NCBI RefSeq assembly: GCF_934668725.1
Contig: NZ_CAKUOF010000011.1
Coordinates: forward strand, 1-64,000
Direction of reading: 5' to 3'
DNA from: an uncultured Dysgonomonas sp.
GTDB lineage: Bacteria; Bacteroidota; Bacteroidia; Bacteroidales; Dysgonomonadaceae
DNA: 64,000 nt
The position numbers and the translations under genes were made by a program. The notes below the pieces were generated by a model, which was not told the origin of the DNA, made no database searches, and saw only the letters and a list, made by a program, of their open reading frames with translations. Shown piece after piece: positions 1 to 8,773 of the stretch (positions are counted from its first letter, which is position 1; each line of letters opens with the position of its first letter).

Positions 1-159
1 GGTAAAGATATCATACAAGGTTCACTTGCCGAAGAGGAGTATATAGAGGTGCTCAATAAATCATATAACTTCTGGAAACAAAACGGTGTATCGAAAGGTG
101 GAGGTGGTGACAGGCACAAAGGACGAGCTTGCTCTCCTGATGGGACGTGCAGTATTTAA
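1..159 (+). CDS. C-terminal fragment of an unrecognised protein
   Basis: An open frame runs from base 1 to a TAA at 157-159, encoding the last 52 residues of a protein that begins outside the window. The visible tail has a charged helical stretch (EEEYIEVLNKSY) and ends in a Gly-, Lys- and Cys-containing segment (KGGGGDRHKGRACSPDG). The pair of cysteines near the end could be a metal or redox site, but this is a guess. I do not recognise the family. Only 21 bases separate it from the lipoprotein gene that follows, so the two may be cotranscribed. Confidence 0.6.
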   Translation, partial: GKDIIQGSLAEEEYIEVLNKSYNFWKQNGVSKGGGGDRHKGRACSPDGTCSI

Positions 160-180
160 TCTGATACCATCTGTATAAGT

Positions 181-1641
181 ATGAAGTTAGTCGTTTATAT
201 TATAACATTCCTTGCCTCGTTCTCTTTGTTTTTTGCATGCAGTAACGATGATAATTTTTCGAATAGCAGCAGCCTTCGGTTATCTTTTTCGACGGATACC
301 TTGCGCTTTGATACTGTCTTTACGACAATTGGTACAGCTACCAAGCGTTTGAAAATTTATAACAGGAATAACGATGCCCTGAAAATAAATTCCATTGAAC
401 TGATGAATGCGGCAAATACCGGATTCAGAATGAATGTAGACGGTATAAGTGGAAATAAGATAAGCAATGTTGATATCTTAGCGAAAGATAGTATATATAT
501 ATTTGTTGAGGTAACGGTTGACCCACTCAATAAAAATACCCCTATACTTGTTGATGATTCTATCCGTTTTCAATTCAATGGTGTAACTCAGTATGTGAGG
601 CTCGAAGCTATAGGGCAAGATGCTATTATCTGGAGAGGGAAAACGATAAAATCGGATACGATTATTACTTCCGAAAAGCCATTCCTTATATTTGATGGCT
701 TGACTATATCCGAAGGGGCTACTTTGAACATTCAGAAAAATGTGCAAATGTTTTTTCATAGTGGGGCAAAGGTGTTAATTAACGGTCGTATAAATGCCGT
801 TGGTACCATTGCCGAACCTGTTGTGTTTAGAGGTGACCGGATGGATAATTTATATCAGTCGGGCAATGTGCCATTCGATAGAGTTCCCGGCCAATGGGGG
901 GGGATTGAGGTTGCATCTGCTAGTTATGGCAATAATTTTGAAAATGTAAGAATACGTAACGGTATTTATGGTATACTTTTTCATGACTCTGACCCCACGA
1001 AGCAGAAGGCTACATTTATGAATACAATTATTCAAAATTCGAGTAAAGAAGTCTTTTGGGCGGTGAATTGTAGAATAACAGCAAAAAATACTTTGTTAGC
1101 TAATTCAGGAGGATATACACTCAGGCTGTTAGGAGGTAGCTACGATTTTTTACAGTGTACCATTGCTAATTATATGGATGCTAATTGGGGATTTTTGCCT
1201 CGTAGAAATGCTATGCTGTTAGCTAATAAAGGTTCTGATATCACAGGGAAATCTGTAAGCTATCCGTTGTTGAATACTTCTTTTACGAATACAATAATTG
1301 CAGGAAGGGGAAGTGGTGAGTTGGAACTGGATAAAAATGATGCCGTAAGCTTTGAATATTCTTTTTTGAACTGTTTAATAAAAAATAGAGGTACGGATGA
1401 TGCTTTCTTTCTAAATACAGTATGGAATGTGGATCCGGCTTTTAAATATATTTACTCATTTGAATCGGCTGCCGGGAATCCAAGTCTGTACTATTTCTAT
1501 GATTTCAGATTATCAGAGAATTCACCGGCCATACATAAAGGATCGCGTCAGGCGGCAGTATCTCTTCCTTTTGATTTACTAGGGGTCTCGCGCCGTAGTG
1601 ACGAAGGACCGGATATAGGTTGCTTTGAATGGAAGAAATAA
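181..1641 (+). CDS. Right-handed beta-helix lipoprotein, function unknown
   Basis: This is a 486-residue secreted lipoprotein. The first 20 residues form a signal peptide ending in a lipobox (LFFAC, Cys20). Residues about 30-150 look like an all-beta Ig-like domain with the segment FDTVFTTIGTATKRLKIYN, a pattern I associate with a conserved Bacteroidales hypothetical family. Residues about 170-450 show the short repeating strands and Asn/Gly turns of a right-handed parallel beta-helix (GQWGGIEVASAS, NGIYGILFHDS). No polysaccharide lyase or pectinase catalytic signature stands out, so an enzymatic role is not supported. The protein is expected at the cell surface or in the periplasmic leaflet. 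A hairpin terminator follows at 1673. Confidence 0.8.
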   Translation: MKLVVYIITFLASFSLFFACSNDDNFSNSSSLRLSFSTDTLRFDTVFTTIGTATKRLKIYNRNNDALKINSIELMNAANTGFRMNVDGISGNKISNVDILAKDSIYIFVEVTVDPLNKNTPILVDDSIRFQFNGVTQYVRLEAIGQDAIIWRGKTIKSDTIITSEKPFLIFDGLTISEGATLNIQKNVQMFFHSGAKVLINGRINAVGTIAEPVVFRGDRMDNLYQSGNVPFDRVPGQWGGIEVASASYGNNFENVRIRNGIYGILFHDSDPTKQKATFMNTIIQNSSKEVFWAVNCRITAKNTLLANSGGYTLRLLGGSYDFLQCTIANYMDANWGFLPRRNAMLLANKGSDITGKSVSYPLLNTSFTNTIIAGRGSGELELDKNDAVSFEYSFLNCLIKNRGTDDAFFLNTVWNVDPAFKYIYSFESAAGNPSLYYFYDFRLSENSPAIHKGSRQAAVSLPFDLLGVSRRSDEGPDIGCFEWKK

Positions 1642-1672
1642 CTTAAATAAAGATATCAGGTTTTAATAATTT

Positions 1673-1700
1673 AGGGACATATATAATACGTCCCTTTTTT
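1673..1700 (+). terminator. Rho-independent terminator after the beta-helix lipoprotein
   Basis: A six-pair stem (AGGGAC with GTCCCT) encloses an AT loop and is followed by a run of six T. It lies 30 bases beyond the stop at 1641 and between convergent genes. Confidence 0.75.
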
Positions 1701-1738
1701 ACAAACAAAAAGTATAAATAATAAATAAGTTTGTAACT

Positions 1739-2491
1739 TTAATATATTTCTTCTTTAACTAACTCTACAAATAGAGCAGCCAATTTATCGGTTACAGCTT
1801 CTGCATATTTTTTTCCTTTTTCGGCACTTGACTTATGAGGATTACCAATGCCTGTATCTTGTGAAACTTTAGACCAGTTGCGCGGAGTCCATGCAATACC
1901 TTCACGAAGAGTTTTTGTTTTAAAGGGTGTGTAAACTCCATTGCCTGCCACAGTTAAATTAACCAGATCAGGTCGATAATGCATTAATACCGAAGTTTCG
2001 AGTTCATCTGCGTGATCTCCCGGTTCATCGAAATAATCTTTAGTTGGAATAACTTTGAACCAGTCTGACGCAACAATCAAGAAGTCCGGGTAATCTACAG
2101 CTAGATCACGAATCATGTTTTTGAAGTTATTACCTCCATGTCCGTTTATGATAATCAACGTATCTATTTTTTGCCTGTGAAGTGACGCAACGATATCTGA
2201 TAATATTGCTTTCTGAGTTTCATAACGTGCATGTAAGCAGAAAGGAAGGTTTAATTGTCCGGGGTTTTGCGAACCAAAAGGTATAGGGGGTAATATCATC
2301 CCTATAATGTCTGCCTGTTTGTATGCTTTCTTAACCGCCTCAAAAGCTGTATCATGAGCCAGATAACAATCCGTCAAATAAGGTAGATGGTAGTTGTGAG
2401 GCTCTGTAGCTCCCCAAGGTAAAACAGCATAATCGTACTTTATATCTTTGGTGTCATTATAAGATGCAGATAATATGTCTAATTTATTCAT
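1739..2491 (-). CDS. Creatininase-family metal-dependent amidohydrolase
   Basis: The 250-residue product has the creatininase/formamidase fold signatures: PWGATEPHNYHLP near residues 25-37 (Glu30, His32), Asp41, and the NGHGGN motif at 115-120 with His117. An acidic ADELETS segment at 160-166 supplies the expected further metal ligand. The family includes creatinine amidohydrolase, formamide hydrolases of riboflavin and deazaflavin synthesis, and the MftE peptidase. The substrate cannot be assigned from sequence, and no creatine pathway genes are nearby. It stands alone, convergent with the lipoprotein gene and divergent from dCMP deaminase. It has no signal peptide, so it is cytoplasmic. Confidence 0.85.
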   Translation of the reverse strand: MNKLDILSASYNDTKDIKYDYAVLPWGATEPHNYHLPYLTDCYLAHDTAFEAVKKAYKQADIIGMILPPIPFGSQNPGQLNLPFCLHARYETQKAILSDIVASLHRQKIDTLIIINGHGGNNFKNMIRDLAVDYPDFLIVASDWFKVIPTKDYFDEPGDHADELETSVLMHYRPDLVNLTVAGNGVYTPFKTKTLREGIAWTPRNWSKVSQDTGIGNPHKSSAEKGKKYAEAVTDKLAALFVELVKEEIY

Positions 2492-2784
2492 ATAGAAAAA
2501 GGTATTTAGTAGATGATAATAAATGTGATATCAGACAATGAATTTACGTTTTTTTTAGATGAATCAAATTCTGGAAATCTATTTTTTTTGTCTGACAGGG
2601 GTTTGTTAGGTGTATATTTTCATTTAATAAAAGATAATTTTATTGTCCTCATATATATTTTCTTTAAAATTTAAAAGAATCTACTGATATTTATAGATAA
2701 CTTGTTGACTTTCGCTATTAGAATAAACTTTAAATGTGTATTTTTGTAAAATTCGAAAATCTTTATATTTTTAGATAAAAAGGC
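2492..2784. other. Divergent intergenic region, no gene seen
   Basis: This AT-rich stretch of 293 bases separates the creatininase-family gene from the divergent dCMP deaminase gene. The only recognisable signal is a TAnnTTTG box at 2739-2746. No RNA gene or small coding frame is convincing. Confidence 0.5.
2739..2746 (+). promoter_or_regulatory. Candidate -7 element for dCMP deaminase
   Basis: TATTTTTG matches the Bacteroidota -7 consensus TAnnTTTG and lies 38 bases before the start codon. A TTG at 2705-2707 is too far upstream to be a normally spaced -33 element, so the call rests on the -7 box alone. Confidence 0.4.
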
Positions 2785-3231
2785 ATGGATACTGACAAAC
2801 AGCATTTATTAGATAATCGTTATTTGCGTATGGCGATGATTTGGGCCGAAAACTCCTATTGTAAAAGACGTAAAGTCGGAGCTCTTATTGTAAAGGATAA
2901 AATGATAATTTCCGATGGGTACAATGGAACGCCTGCCGGATTCGAAAATGTTTGTGAGGACGAGAATTATTTGACAAAGCCTTATGTCTTGCATGCCGAA
3001 GCTAACGCTATCACTAAAGTTGCCCGTTCACATAACAGTAGCATGGGGGCAACAATGTATGTAACCACATCGCCTTGCATGGAATGTTCGAAGCTTATCA
3101 TACAGTCGGGGATAAAAAGAGTCGTATATAGTGATAAATATCACAATATGGATGGTTGTGAACTTCTCGAAAGAGCTGGTATCGAAACCGTTTTTATAGA
3201 TTTGACAGAATTAAACCAAAATAAACTATAA
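2785..3231 (+). CDS. Deoxycytidylate (dCMP) deaminase
   Basis: The 148-residue zinc enzyme converts dCMP to dUMP and feeds thymidylate synthesis. The cytidine/deoxycytidylate deaminase zinc motif is complete: His70 and catalytic Glu72 in HAEAN, with Cys98 and Cys101 in PCMEC. The N-terminal RRKVGALIV strand and the GYNGTPAGF substrate loop are also typical of ComEB-type dCMP deaminases. Length is normal for the family. It is followed by the CtpA-type protease and 5-formyl-THF cyclo-ligase on the same strand, with about 110 and 80 base gaps, an order I recall from other Bacteroidales. Confidence 0.93.
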   Translation: MDTDKQHLLDNRYLRMAMIWAENSYCKRRKVGALIVKDKMIISDGYNGTPAGFENVCEDENYLTKPYVLHAEANAITKVARSHNSSMGATMYVTTSPCMECSKLIIQSGIKRVVYSDKYHNMDGCELLERAGIETVFIDLTELNQNKL

Positions 3232-3339
3232 GTACTTGATATAATATTACTAAGACAGAAATGGTAGTTGTACTTGTACTTTCAAACTAATAAAAAGGCA
3301 TCAGGCCTTAAATATCAACATATATAATTTTTGATTTCA

Positions 3340-4986
3340 ATGAGATCAACATCTAGTAGTAAAAGATACTTTGTTTGGTTACCCTTGTGGATTGCTTTTG
3401 GTATCGTAATTGGTATTATTATTGGCAATGGTTTTTCGATCTTCACATCACAGAAAACCATTTTTAGTGGAGGTAATAAATTTGATGCAGTGCTTCAATA
3501 TATCAATGAAGCATATGTAGACACAGTGAATACTCAGGAATTGGTGGAAAAAGCTATTCCCGGACTTATATCTGAACTTGATCCGCATTCTGCATATTTT
3601 ACGGCAAAAGATATGGAACTGATGGGCGATGATCTCGAAGGTCATTTTAGTGGTATCGGTGTTCAGTTTGTTTTACGTAACGATACCATTATGGTGGTAA
3701 GTGTAATTACAGGAGGACCTTCTCAAGCAGCGGGTATTCGTCCCGGAGATCGTATCGTATATGTTAACGACAACTTGTATGCCGGTAAAGATATCACCAA
3801 TGAAAAAGTAATGAGAAGCTTAAGGGGAGCAGAAGGTACGGATGTTAAGCTGGGTATCATACGATTAGGTAATACAAAGCCTATAGATATCACTGTCAGA
3901 CGTGGCGATATACCTGTTAATACAGTGGATATATCTTATCAACCTGCAGAAAAAATAGGATATATAAAAATCAGCAAATTCGGTGGAACTACTACTCAGG
4001 AGTTTATCTCGGCTATATCAAAGTTGAAAAAACAAGGCAGTGAATCATTTATTATAGACCTGCGTCAAAATACAGGAGGTTACCTCAATGCTGCCATAGA
4101 TATGGTAAATGAATATCTGGATAAAGGAGAACTAATCGTTTATACTCAAGGTAGAGCCTTTAAACGTGAAGATGCTTTTGCCAATGGTTCGGGTACATCT
4201 AAAAAAGATCAGTTGATTGTTTTGATGGATGAAGGCAGTGCTTCGGCAAGTGAAGTATTTGCAGGAGCTATTCAGGATAATGACAGAGGGTTAATCGTTG
4301 GTCGCCGTTCTTTTGGCAAAGGCTTGGTTCAGCAACAACAAAAATTTGCAGACGGATCGGCTTTAAGGTTGACTATTGCCAGATATTATACACCTGCGGG
4401 GCGTTCGATTCAAAAACCTTATGAACTGGGAAAATCGAAAGATTATAATGAGGACTTAATGAATCGCTACCTTAGAGGTGAATTCGATTCACAAGATAGT
4501 ATCAAACAAGAAAACGAACCTGTATTCCACACCTTAGGAGGGCGTTTAGTACATGGAAACGGAGGTATAATGCCCGATGTATTTATTCCTAGAGATACTG
4601 TAGGTGTTAATTCTTATTATATTTCGGTAATGAATAACGGTTTAGTATATGAGTATGCATTTATGTATACTGATAAAAACCGTCAGCGCCTAGAGAAGTT
4701 TACTAACTGGAAAGATATGGATGCATATTTGTCGTATCAACCTTTGCTTACCAACCTTATTAGTTTAGCAGAAGCAAAAGGCATCAGATACAGACCTTAT
4801 TTGGTGAATGAATGCCGTAATTTATTAACTCTGCAATTGAAAGCTAATATCATTCGTAACTTTTTTGGGGACGAAGGCTATTATTCTATGATTCTTCAGG
4901 ATGATGTTGTTTTGAAAAAAGCTATAGAACTTATACAGGAAAAGAAAGCATATCCGGCTGCGATAAAAGCACAGTCATATAAATAA
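3340..4986 (+). CDS. S41 family C-terminal processing peptidase
   Basis: This membrane-anchored serine protease has 548 residues from the ATG at 3340. An upstream in-frame TTG at 3331 would add only three residues. An N-terminal hydrophobic segment at about 11-30 anchors it toward the periplasm. A PDZ domain follows at about 95-185, and the S41 catalytic core contains GSASASEVF at 299-307 with the Ser nucleophile and SFGKG at 324-328 with Lys327, giving the Ser/Lys dyad. C-terminal processing proteases cleave tails of envelope proteins. A C-terminal extension of about 150 residues beyond the core is usual for Bacteroidota homologues. Substrates are unknown. Confidence 0.93.
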   Translation: MRSTSSSKRYFVWLPLWIAFGIVIGIIIGNGFSIFTSQKTIFSGGNKFDAVLQYINEAYVDTVNTQELVEKAIPGLISELDPHSAYFTAKDMELMGDDLEGHFSGIGVQFVLRNDTIMVVSVITGGPSQAAGIRPGDRIVYVNDNLYAGKDITNEKVMRSLRGAEGTDVKLGIIRLGNTKPIDITVRRGDIPVNTVDISYQPAEKIGYIKISKFGGTTTQEFISAISKLKKQGSESFIIDLRQNTGGYLNAAIDMVNEYLDKGELIVYTQGRAFKREDAFANGSGTSKKDQLIVLMDEGSASASEVFAGAIQDNDRGLIVGRRSFGKGLVQQQQKFADGSALRLTIARYYTPAGRSIQKPYELGKSKDYNEDLMNRYLRGEFDSQDSIKQENEPVFHTLGGRLVHGNGGIMPDVFIPRDTVGVNSYYISVMNNGLVYEYAFMYTDKNRQRLEKFTNWKDMDAYLSYQPLLTNLISLAEAKGIRYRPYLVNECRNLLTLQLKANIIRNFFGDEGYYSMILQDDVVLKKAIELIQEKKAYPAAIKAQSYK

Positions 4987-5068
4987 AAAACAGGAAAAAC
5001 GGGTATACAAATAGATAACGTTTATATACTCGTTTACCTATAAACTTGTTAACTCAAAATTAAATATA

Positions 5069-5629
5069 TTGAAATCAGGAATAGATTCTGCCAAAGATAA
5101 ATTAAGAAAAGAAATTGCTGCCGAAAAGAGACAATATACATCGGAGCAGTTGCTTCAGATGTCGGATGAGGTATTTTCGGTACTCGAAATAACCGGAACT
5201 TTCAGAGATGCATCTATCATACTTATATATAACTCGATGGCAGATGAGGTATCTACGAAAGCTTTTATTGAGAAATGGAAGTCTGAGAAGCAGTTTTATT
5301 TGCCTGTAGTAAAAGATGACCATTTAGTGTTTCGAAAGCTGGAAAATAATACTTCTTTTGAAAAATCGAAAATAGGAGTCGATGAACCTGTTGGTGATGA
5401 TTTTACTAATTTTTCAAAAATAGATTTAGTAGTTGTTCCCGGAGTGGCTTTTGATCGAAAATGTAATCGGTTGGGACGAGGAAAAGGGTATTATGATCGT
5501 TTTCTGACAAATATAAAAGCTCCTAAAGTGGGTGTTTGTTTCGATTTTCAGTTGAAAGATCAAATACCAGCCGATGAAAAAGATATACAAATGGATATGA
5601 TTGTGGGGGAAAACGAATTGATTTGGTAA
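5069..5629 (+). CDS. 5-formyltetrahydrofolate cyclo-ligase
   Basis: This 186-residue cytoplasmic enzyme of the 5-FTHF cyclo-ligase family (YgfA/MTHFS) converts 5-formyl-THF to 5,10-methenyl-THF with ATP. The diagnostic motif is the glycine-rich GRGKGYYDRFL near residues 137-147, preceded by VVVPGVAFD, both characteristic of the family. The N-terminal Lys-Arg-rich helix (KDKLRKEIAAEKR) is also typical. The start is taken as TTG at 5069 because the next ATG lies inside the conserved N-terminal helix region. Sitting after dCMP deaminase, it fits one-carbon and thymidylate metabolism. Confidence 0.9.
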   Translation: MKSGIDSAKDKLRKEIAAEKRQYTSEQLLQMSDEVFSVLEITGTFRDASIILIYNSMADEVSTKAFIEKWKSEKQFYLPVVKDDHLVFRKLENNTSFEKSKIGVDEPVGDDFTNFSKIDLVVVPGVAFDRKCNRLGRGKGYYDRFLTNIKAPKVGVCFDFQLKDQIPADEKDIQMDMIVGENELIW

Positions 5630-5737
5630 GCCATTGTGATTTGACTTCTTATATGCATCTATCTTACTTCTCGTAGTAATTCTAACCTTAAATACGATAT
5701 AAATACATTCTGTTACTTAAATAAAAAATCTGATAAA

Positions 5738-7807
5738 ATGAAACGTATAAAAACTTATCAGGCAGGTTTACTTTCTTTAAGTCTGCTGTTGACCGGGGTG
5801 TTTTCATCCTGCACCAATGACGATCCACCCAAGCCTTACGGAGTTTTGCCATCTGCAGATCAGCTCGAATGGCAAAAAATGGAGTATTATATGTTTGTTC
5901 ATTTCGGCCCCAATACATTTACGGATGTCGAGTGGGGAAACGGCAAAGAAGATCCCAAAGTATTTAATCCTACGGATGTTGACTGTCGTCAATGGGCAGC
6001 AACGGCAAAAGCTGCGGGTATGAAAGGTATAATTCTTACGGCTAAACATCATGATGGCTTCTGTTTGTGGCCTAGCGAATATAGTACACATACAGTACGT
6101 GAAAGTTTGTGGAAAGATGGTAAAGGAGACTTGTTGAAAGAGTTGTCGGAAGCATGTAAAGAATATGGGCTTAAATTCGGGGTATATCTTTCTCCTTGGG
6201 ATCAAAATCATCCTGCATACGGAACACCCGAATATAATCAGGTGTTTGCAAATACTTTAACCGAAGTTTTAACGAACTATGGTCCTATATTCGAGCAATG
6301 GTTTGATGGAGCTAACGGTGAACACGAAGGAGGGAAGAAACAGGTTTATGATTGGAAAATGTTTCACGATGTAGTATATAAAAATCAACCCCATGCTATA
6401 ATCTTTAGTGATGTTGGCCCGGGTTGCCGTTGGATGGGTAATGAGCGTGGTGTTGCAGGTGAAACTAATTGGTCTCGTCTGAATATCGAAGGGTTTGCTC
6501 CCGGTAAGGCTTCTCCTCCTACTGATACACTTAATATCGGGAATATATATGGGACTGCATGGGTGCCTGCCGAAACGGATGTATCAATACGTCCAGGGTG
6601 GTTTTTTAGTCCATCTACAAATGATAAAGTTAAAAGTCTTGACCAGTTGATGGATATATATTATACTTCTGTAGGTCGAAATTCTAATTTGTTACTGAAT
6701 GTTCCGCCTGATAGAAGAGGGCGTATACATGCCAATGATTCTATTCGCTTGATGGAGTTTCATCACGAAATAGAATCGATTTTCAGTAAAGATCTATCGA
6801 AAGGTGCAACAGTAAAGGCTTCTAAAACCAGAGCTAATTCACCTAAATATGCTGCTTCGAACTTATTGGACGACAACTATGATAGTTATTGGACTACAGA
6901 TGATGATGTTCTTACAGCTTCATTAGAGATAGATTTGGGGCAAGCAAAATCGTTTAACAGATTAATGCTTCAGGAGTATATACCTCTGGGACAGCGTGTA
7001 GCTAAATTTAATGTTGAATATCTGAATGGAGATAGGTGGGAAGAAATTGCTCAAGCTACTACCATAGGATATAAGCGTATATTGAGATTTCCGACAATTA
7101 ATACTCAAAAGTTGAGAATTAATATTCAAAGTTCGTTGGCGTGTCCTATATTAAATAAAGTAGGATTATTTGCTGCTCCTGAAAAATTGTCATCACCTCT
7201 TATTTCTAGGAGTAAAGAAGGAATTGTTTCTATATTGTGTGCTACTCCGGAGCCTGTAATTTATTACACAACAGATGGTAGCGAACCTACAACAGCATCA
7301 AAAGTATTTAAAGGAGAATTTAGCTTAGTCGAAGGTGGTACTGTAAAGGCTCTTGCAACTATAGATGAGGGAAAAGACAGGAGTGAAATTGTATCTGTTG
7401 TATATGATGTTGCACCATCTCAGTGGTCGGTTGTTTCTCCTGTAGCAGATAATATATCGGTTATTGTAGATGGTAACCCCAATTCTTATGTGGTAGTTAA
7501 AGATAATATACCTGTTGTAATTGATTTTGGTCGAAAATTAAATCTTAAAGGTTTTACTTATGATCCATTGAAGAGTGAAACAGCCAACAATATTTATAGG
7601 TATAATCTATACACTAGTGTGGATGGTAAGAACTGGACTAAGGTGCAAAACAATGTTGCTTTTAATAATATTAAAAATAATCCTATAAAACAAAGTATAT
7701 TATTCGATAAAGGGATAGAAGCAAAGTTTATGAAAATAGAGCCTTTGCAAACAACAACTTCATCGAGAGATTATATTGTTGCCGAATTGGGAGTTATAAC
7801 CAAATAA
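5738..7807 (+). CDS. GH29 alpha-L-fucosidase lipoprotein
   Basis: The 689-residue surface or periplasmic lipoprotein has a signal peptide ending at FSSC (Cys25). The GH29 (beta/alpha)8 catalytic domain spans about 35-350: it contains HHDGF at 104-108 and the nucleophile motif QWFDGANGE with Asp190. A F5/8-type C (discoidin-like) carbohydrate-binding domain follows at about 350-475, then a chitobiase C-terminal-like segment with YYTTDGSEPT near 505-550, and a second discoidin-like domain at the C-terminus. This order is common in Bacteroidota exo-fucosidases. No SusC/SusD pair, sulfatase or regulator is adjacent, so it is not in a visible polysaccharide utilisation locus. The acid/base residue is not obvious by eye. 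Confidence 0.92.
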   Translation: MKRIKTYQAGLLSLSLLLTGVFSSCTNDDPPKPYGVLPSADQLEWQKMEYYMFVHFGPNTFTDVEWGNGKEDPKVFNPTDVDCRQWAATAKAAGMKGIILTAKHHDGFCLWPSEYSTHTVRESLWKDGKGDLLKELSEACKEYGLKFGVYLSPWDQNHPAYGTPEYNQVFANTLTEVLTNYGPIFEQWFDGANGEHEGGKKQVYDWKMFHDVVYKNQPHAIIFSDVGPGCRWMGNERGVAGETNWSRLNIEGFAPGKASPPTDTLNIGNIYGTAWVPAETDVSIRPGWFFSPSTNDKVKSLDQLMDIYYTSVGRNSNLLLNVPPDRRGRIHANDSIRLMEFHHEIESIFSKDLSKGATVKASKTRANSPKYAASNLLDDNYDSYWTTDDDVLTASLEIDLGQAKSFNRLMLQEYIPLGQRVAKFNVEYLNGDRWEEIAQATTIGYKRILRFPTINTQKLRINIQSSLACPILNKVGLFAAPEKLSSPLISRSKEGIVSILCATPEPVIYYTTDGSEPTTASKVFKGEFSLVEGGTVKALATIDEGKDRSEIVSVVYDVAPSQWSVVSPVADNISVIVDGNPNSYVVVKDNIPVVIDFGRKLNLKGFTYDPLKSETANNIYRYNLYTSVDGKNWTKVQNNVAFNNIKNNPIKQSILFDKGIEAKFMKIEPLQTTTSSRDYIVAELGVITK

Positions 7808-7826
7808 GATTATAAGTAATTTCAAT

Positions 7827-7862
7827 AAAAAGGAGGCAGGTCTTCTAACCTGCCTCCTTTTT
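7827..7862. terminator. Bidirectional terminator between fucosidase and a convergent gene
   Basis: A near-perfect inverted repeat (AGGAGGCAGGT with ACCTGCCTCCT) is flanked by A on the left and T on the right. It can therefore end transcription of both the fucosidase gene and the opposing gene at 7891-8262. Confidence 0.85.
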
Positions 7863-7890
7863 ATTGGTAAATAATTAGAACTTCAAAATT

Positions 7891-8262
7891 CTATTTTGCC
7901 TTTTCAAAATCTTCCTGAAGGCGTTTTATGTCATCGGGATTTGTTGCTTCCATTTTAATCGCTTTAGCATCTTTTGCCGTTATTACAAGCGATTTGTACT
8001 TAGGGTGTTTGAACACAAGCTCCTGATCGCCTCTTGCCTGAATGATATACTCTCCCTCTGCATTTGAAAGAGATTGAGGATTAGTACCTTGTATTGCAAT
8101 TGCAACATCTTTTACAGGTTGTCCATTCTCGGCATTTACAATTTTACCACTGATTAGTGTTACTTTTTCTTGTTGCTTGGTTTTCTTTATGTCCTTTGAA
8201 TCATAAATGTAAAATGATACAACACATAATAGCACTAATATTATACCTAATTTGGCTTTCAT
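7891..8262 (-). CDS. Small membrane-anchored carboxypeptidase-regulatory-like protein
   Basis: The 123-residue protein has one N-terminal hydrophobic segment (residues about 4-21), either an uncleaved anchor or a signal peptide. A single beta-sandwich domain of the CarboxypepD_reg-like type covers about 36-105: VTLISGKIVNAENGQPVKDVAIAIQ followed by the NAEGEYII turn is the recognisable pattern. In Bacteroidota this domain usually sits at the N-terminus of TonB-dependent receptors or DUF5686 proteins. Here it stands alone and ends in a charged helix. Its role is unknown. A TATCTTCG box on the minus strand at 8320-8327 is a plausible promoter. Confidence 0.75.
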   Translation of the reverse strand: MKAKLGIILVLLCVVSFYIYDSKDIKKTKQQEKVTLISGKIVNAENGQPVKDVAIAIQGTNPQSLSNAEGEYIIQARGDQELVFKHPKYKSLVITAKDAKAIKMEATNPDDIKRLQEDFEKAK

Positions 8263-8773
8263 GATTATGTTTTATTTGTTATTTAACTTTTAAAGTATTA
8301 TTCTTGAAATTATATCTATCGAAGATACGGTATTTTTTTTATTCCTTAAAACCGATAGTATCCTTATTACATTTCGTTCTTTTTTTAATTGCTTGGTAGT
8401 GTATTTTAATCAAAACAGTTTTATTAGATTTTTAGTTTTATGAGAATTTAGATCGGACTACTTCTTGGATAATGTTATGTTTTATTTCTGAACTTAAAAA
8501 AGAGAAGATTAGTTACTGTTTTTAGGTTTAACATTTTTTACTCATTTTATTTTGATATTTCACTTTTTTTCTATCAATCCCTTTGAATCCCTGTGTAAGA
8601 AAGGATTTTAAACGAATGTGTTTTTGTGACTCTTTTGGTGATTCTTACATCATATTCTTTGATTTATAGAGAAAGTGTCAACGAAAATTCCATAAAAAGA
8701 ACATTTTTTTTTTATACCGTTGCACACTTTTATAAAATCATGTAGCTTTGCCCGCTATATAAAACAGCGAAAA
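8263..8773. other. Long AT-rich divergent intergenic region
   Basis: About 510 bases separate the minus-strand small membrane protein from the sigma factor start. It contains a minus-strand -7-like box at 8320-8327, a plus-strand promoter at 8720-8750, and a short direct repeat of AATCCCT near 8575-8594. No gene or structured RNA is convincing elsewhere in it. Confidence 0.5.
8720..8750 (+). promoter_or_regulatory. Bacteroidota-type promoter for the sigma factor
   Basis: TTG at 8720-8722 and a perfect TAnnTTTG box (TAGCTTTG, 8743-8750) are separated by 20 bases, close to the consensus spacing of 19. Transcription would start near 8757. That excludes a translation start at 8720 and points to the TTG codon at 8774. 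Confidence 0.65.
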
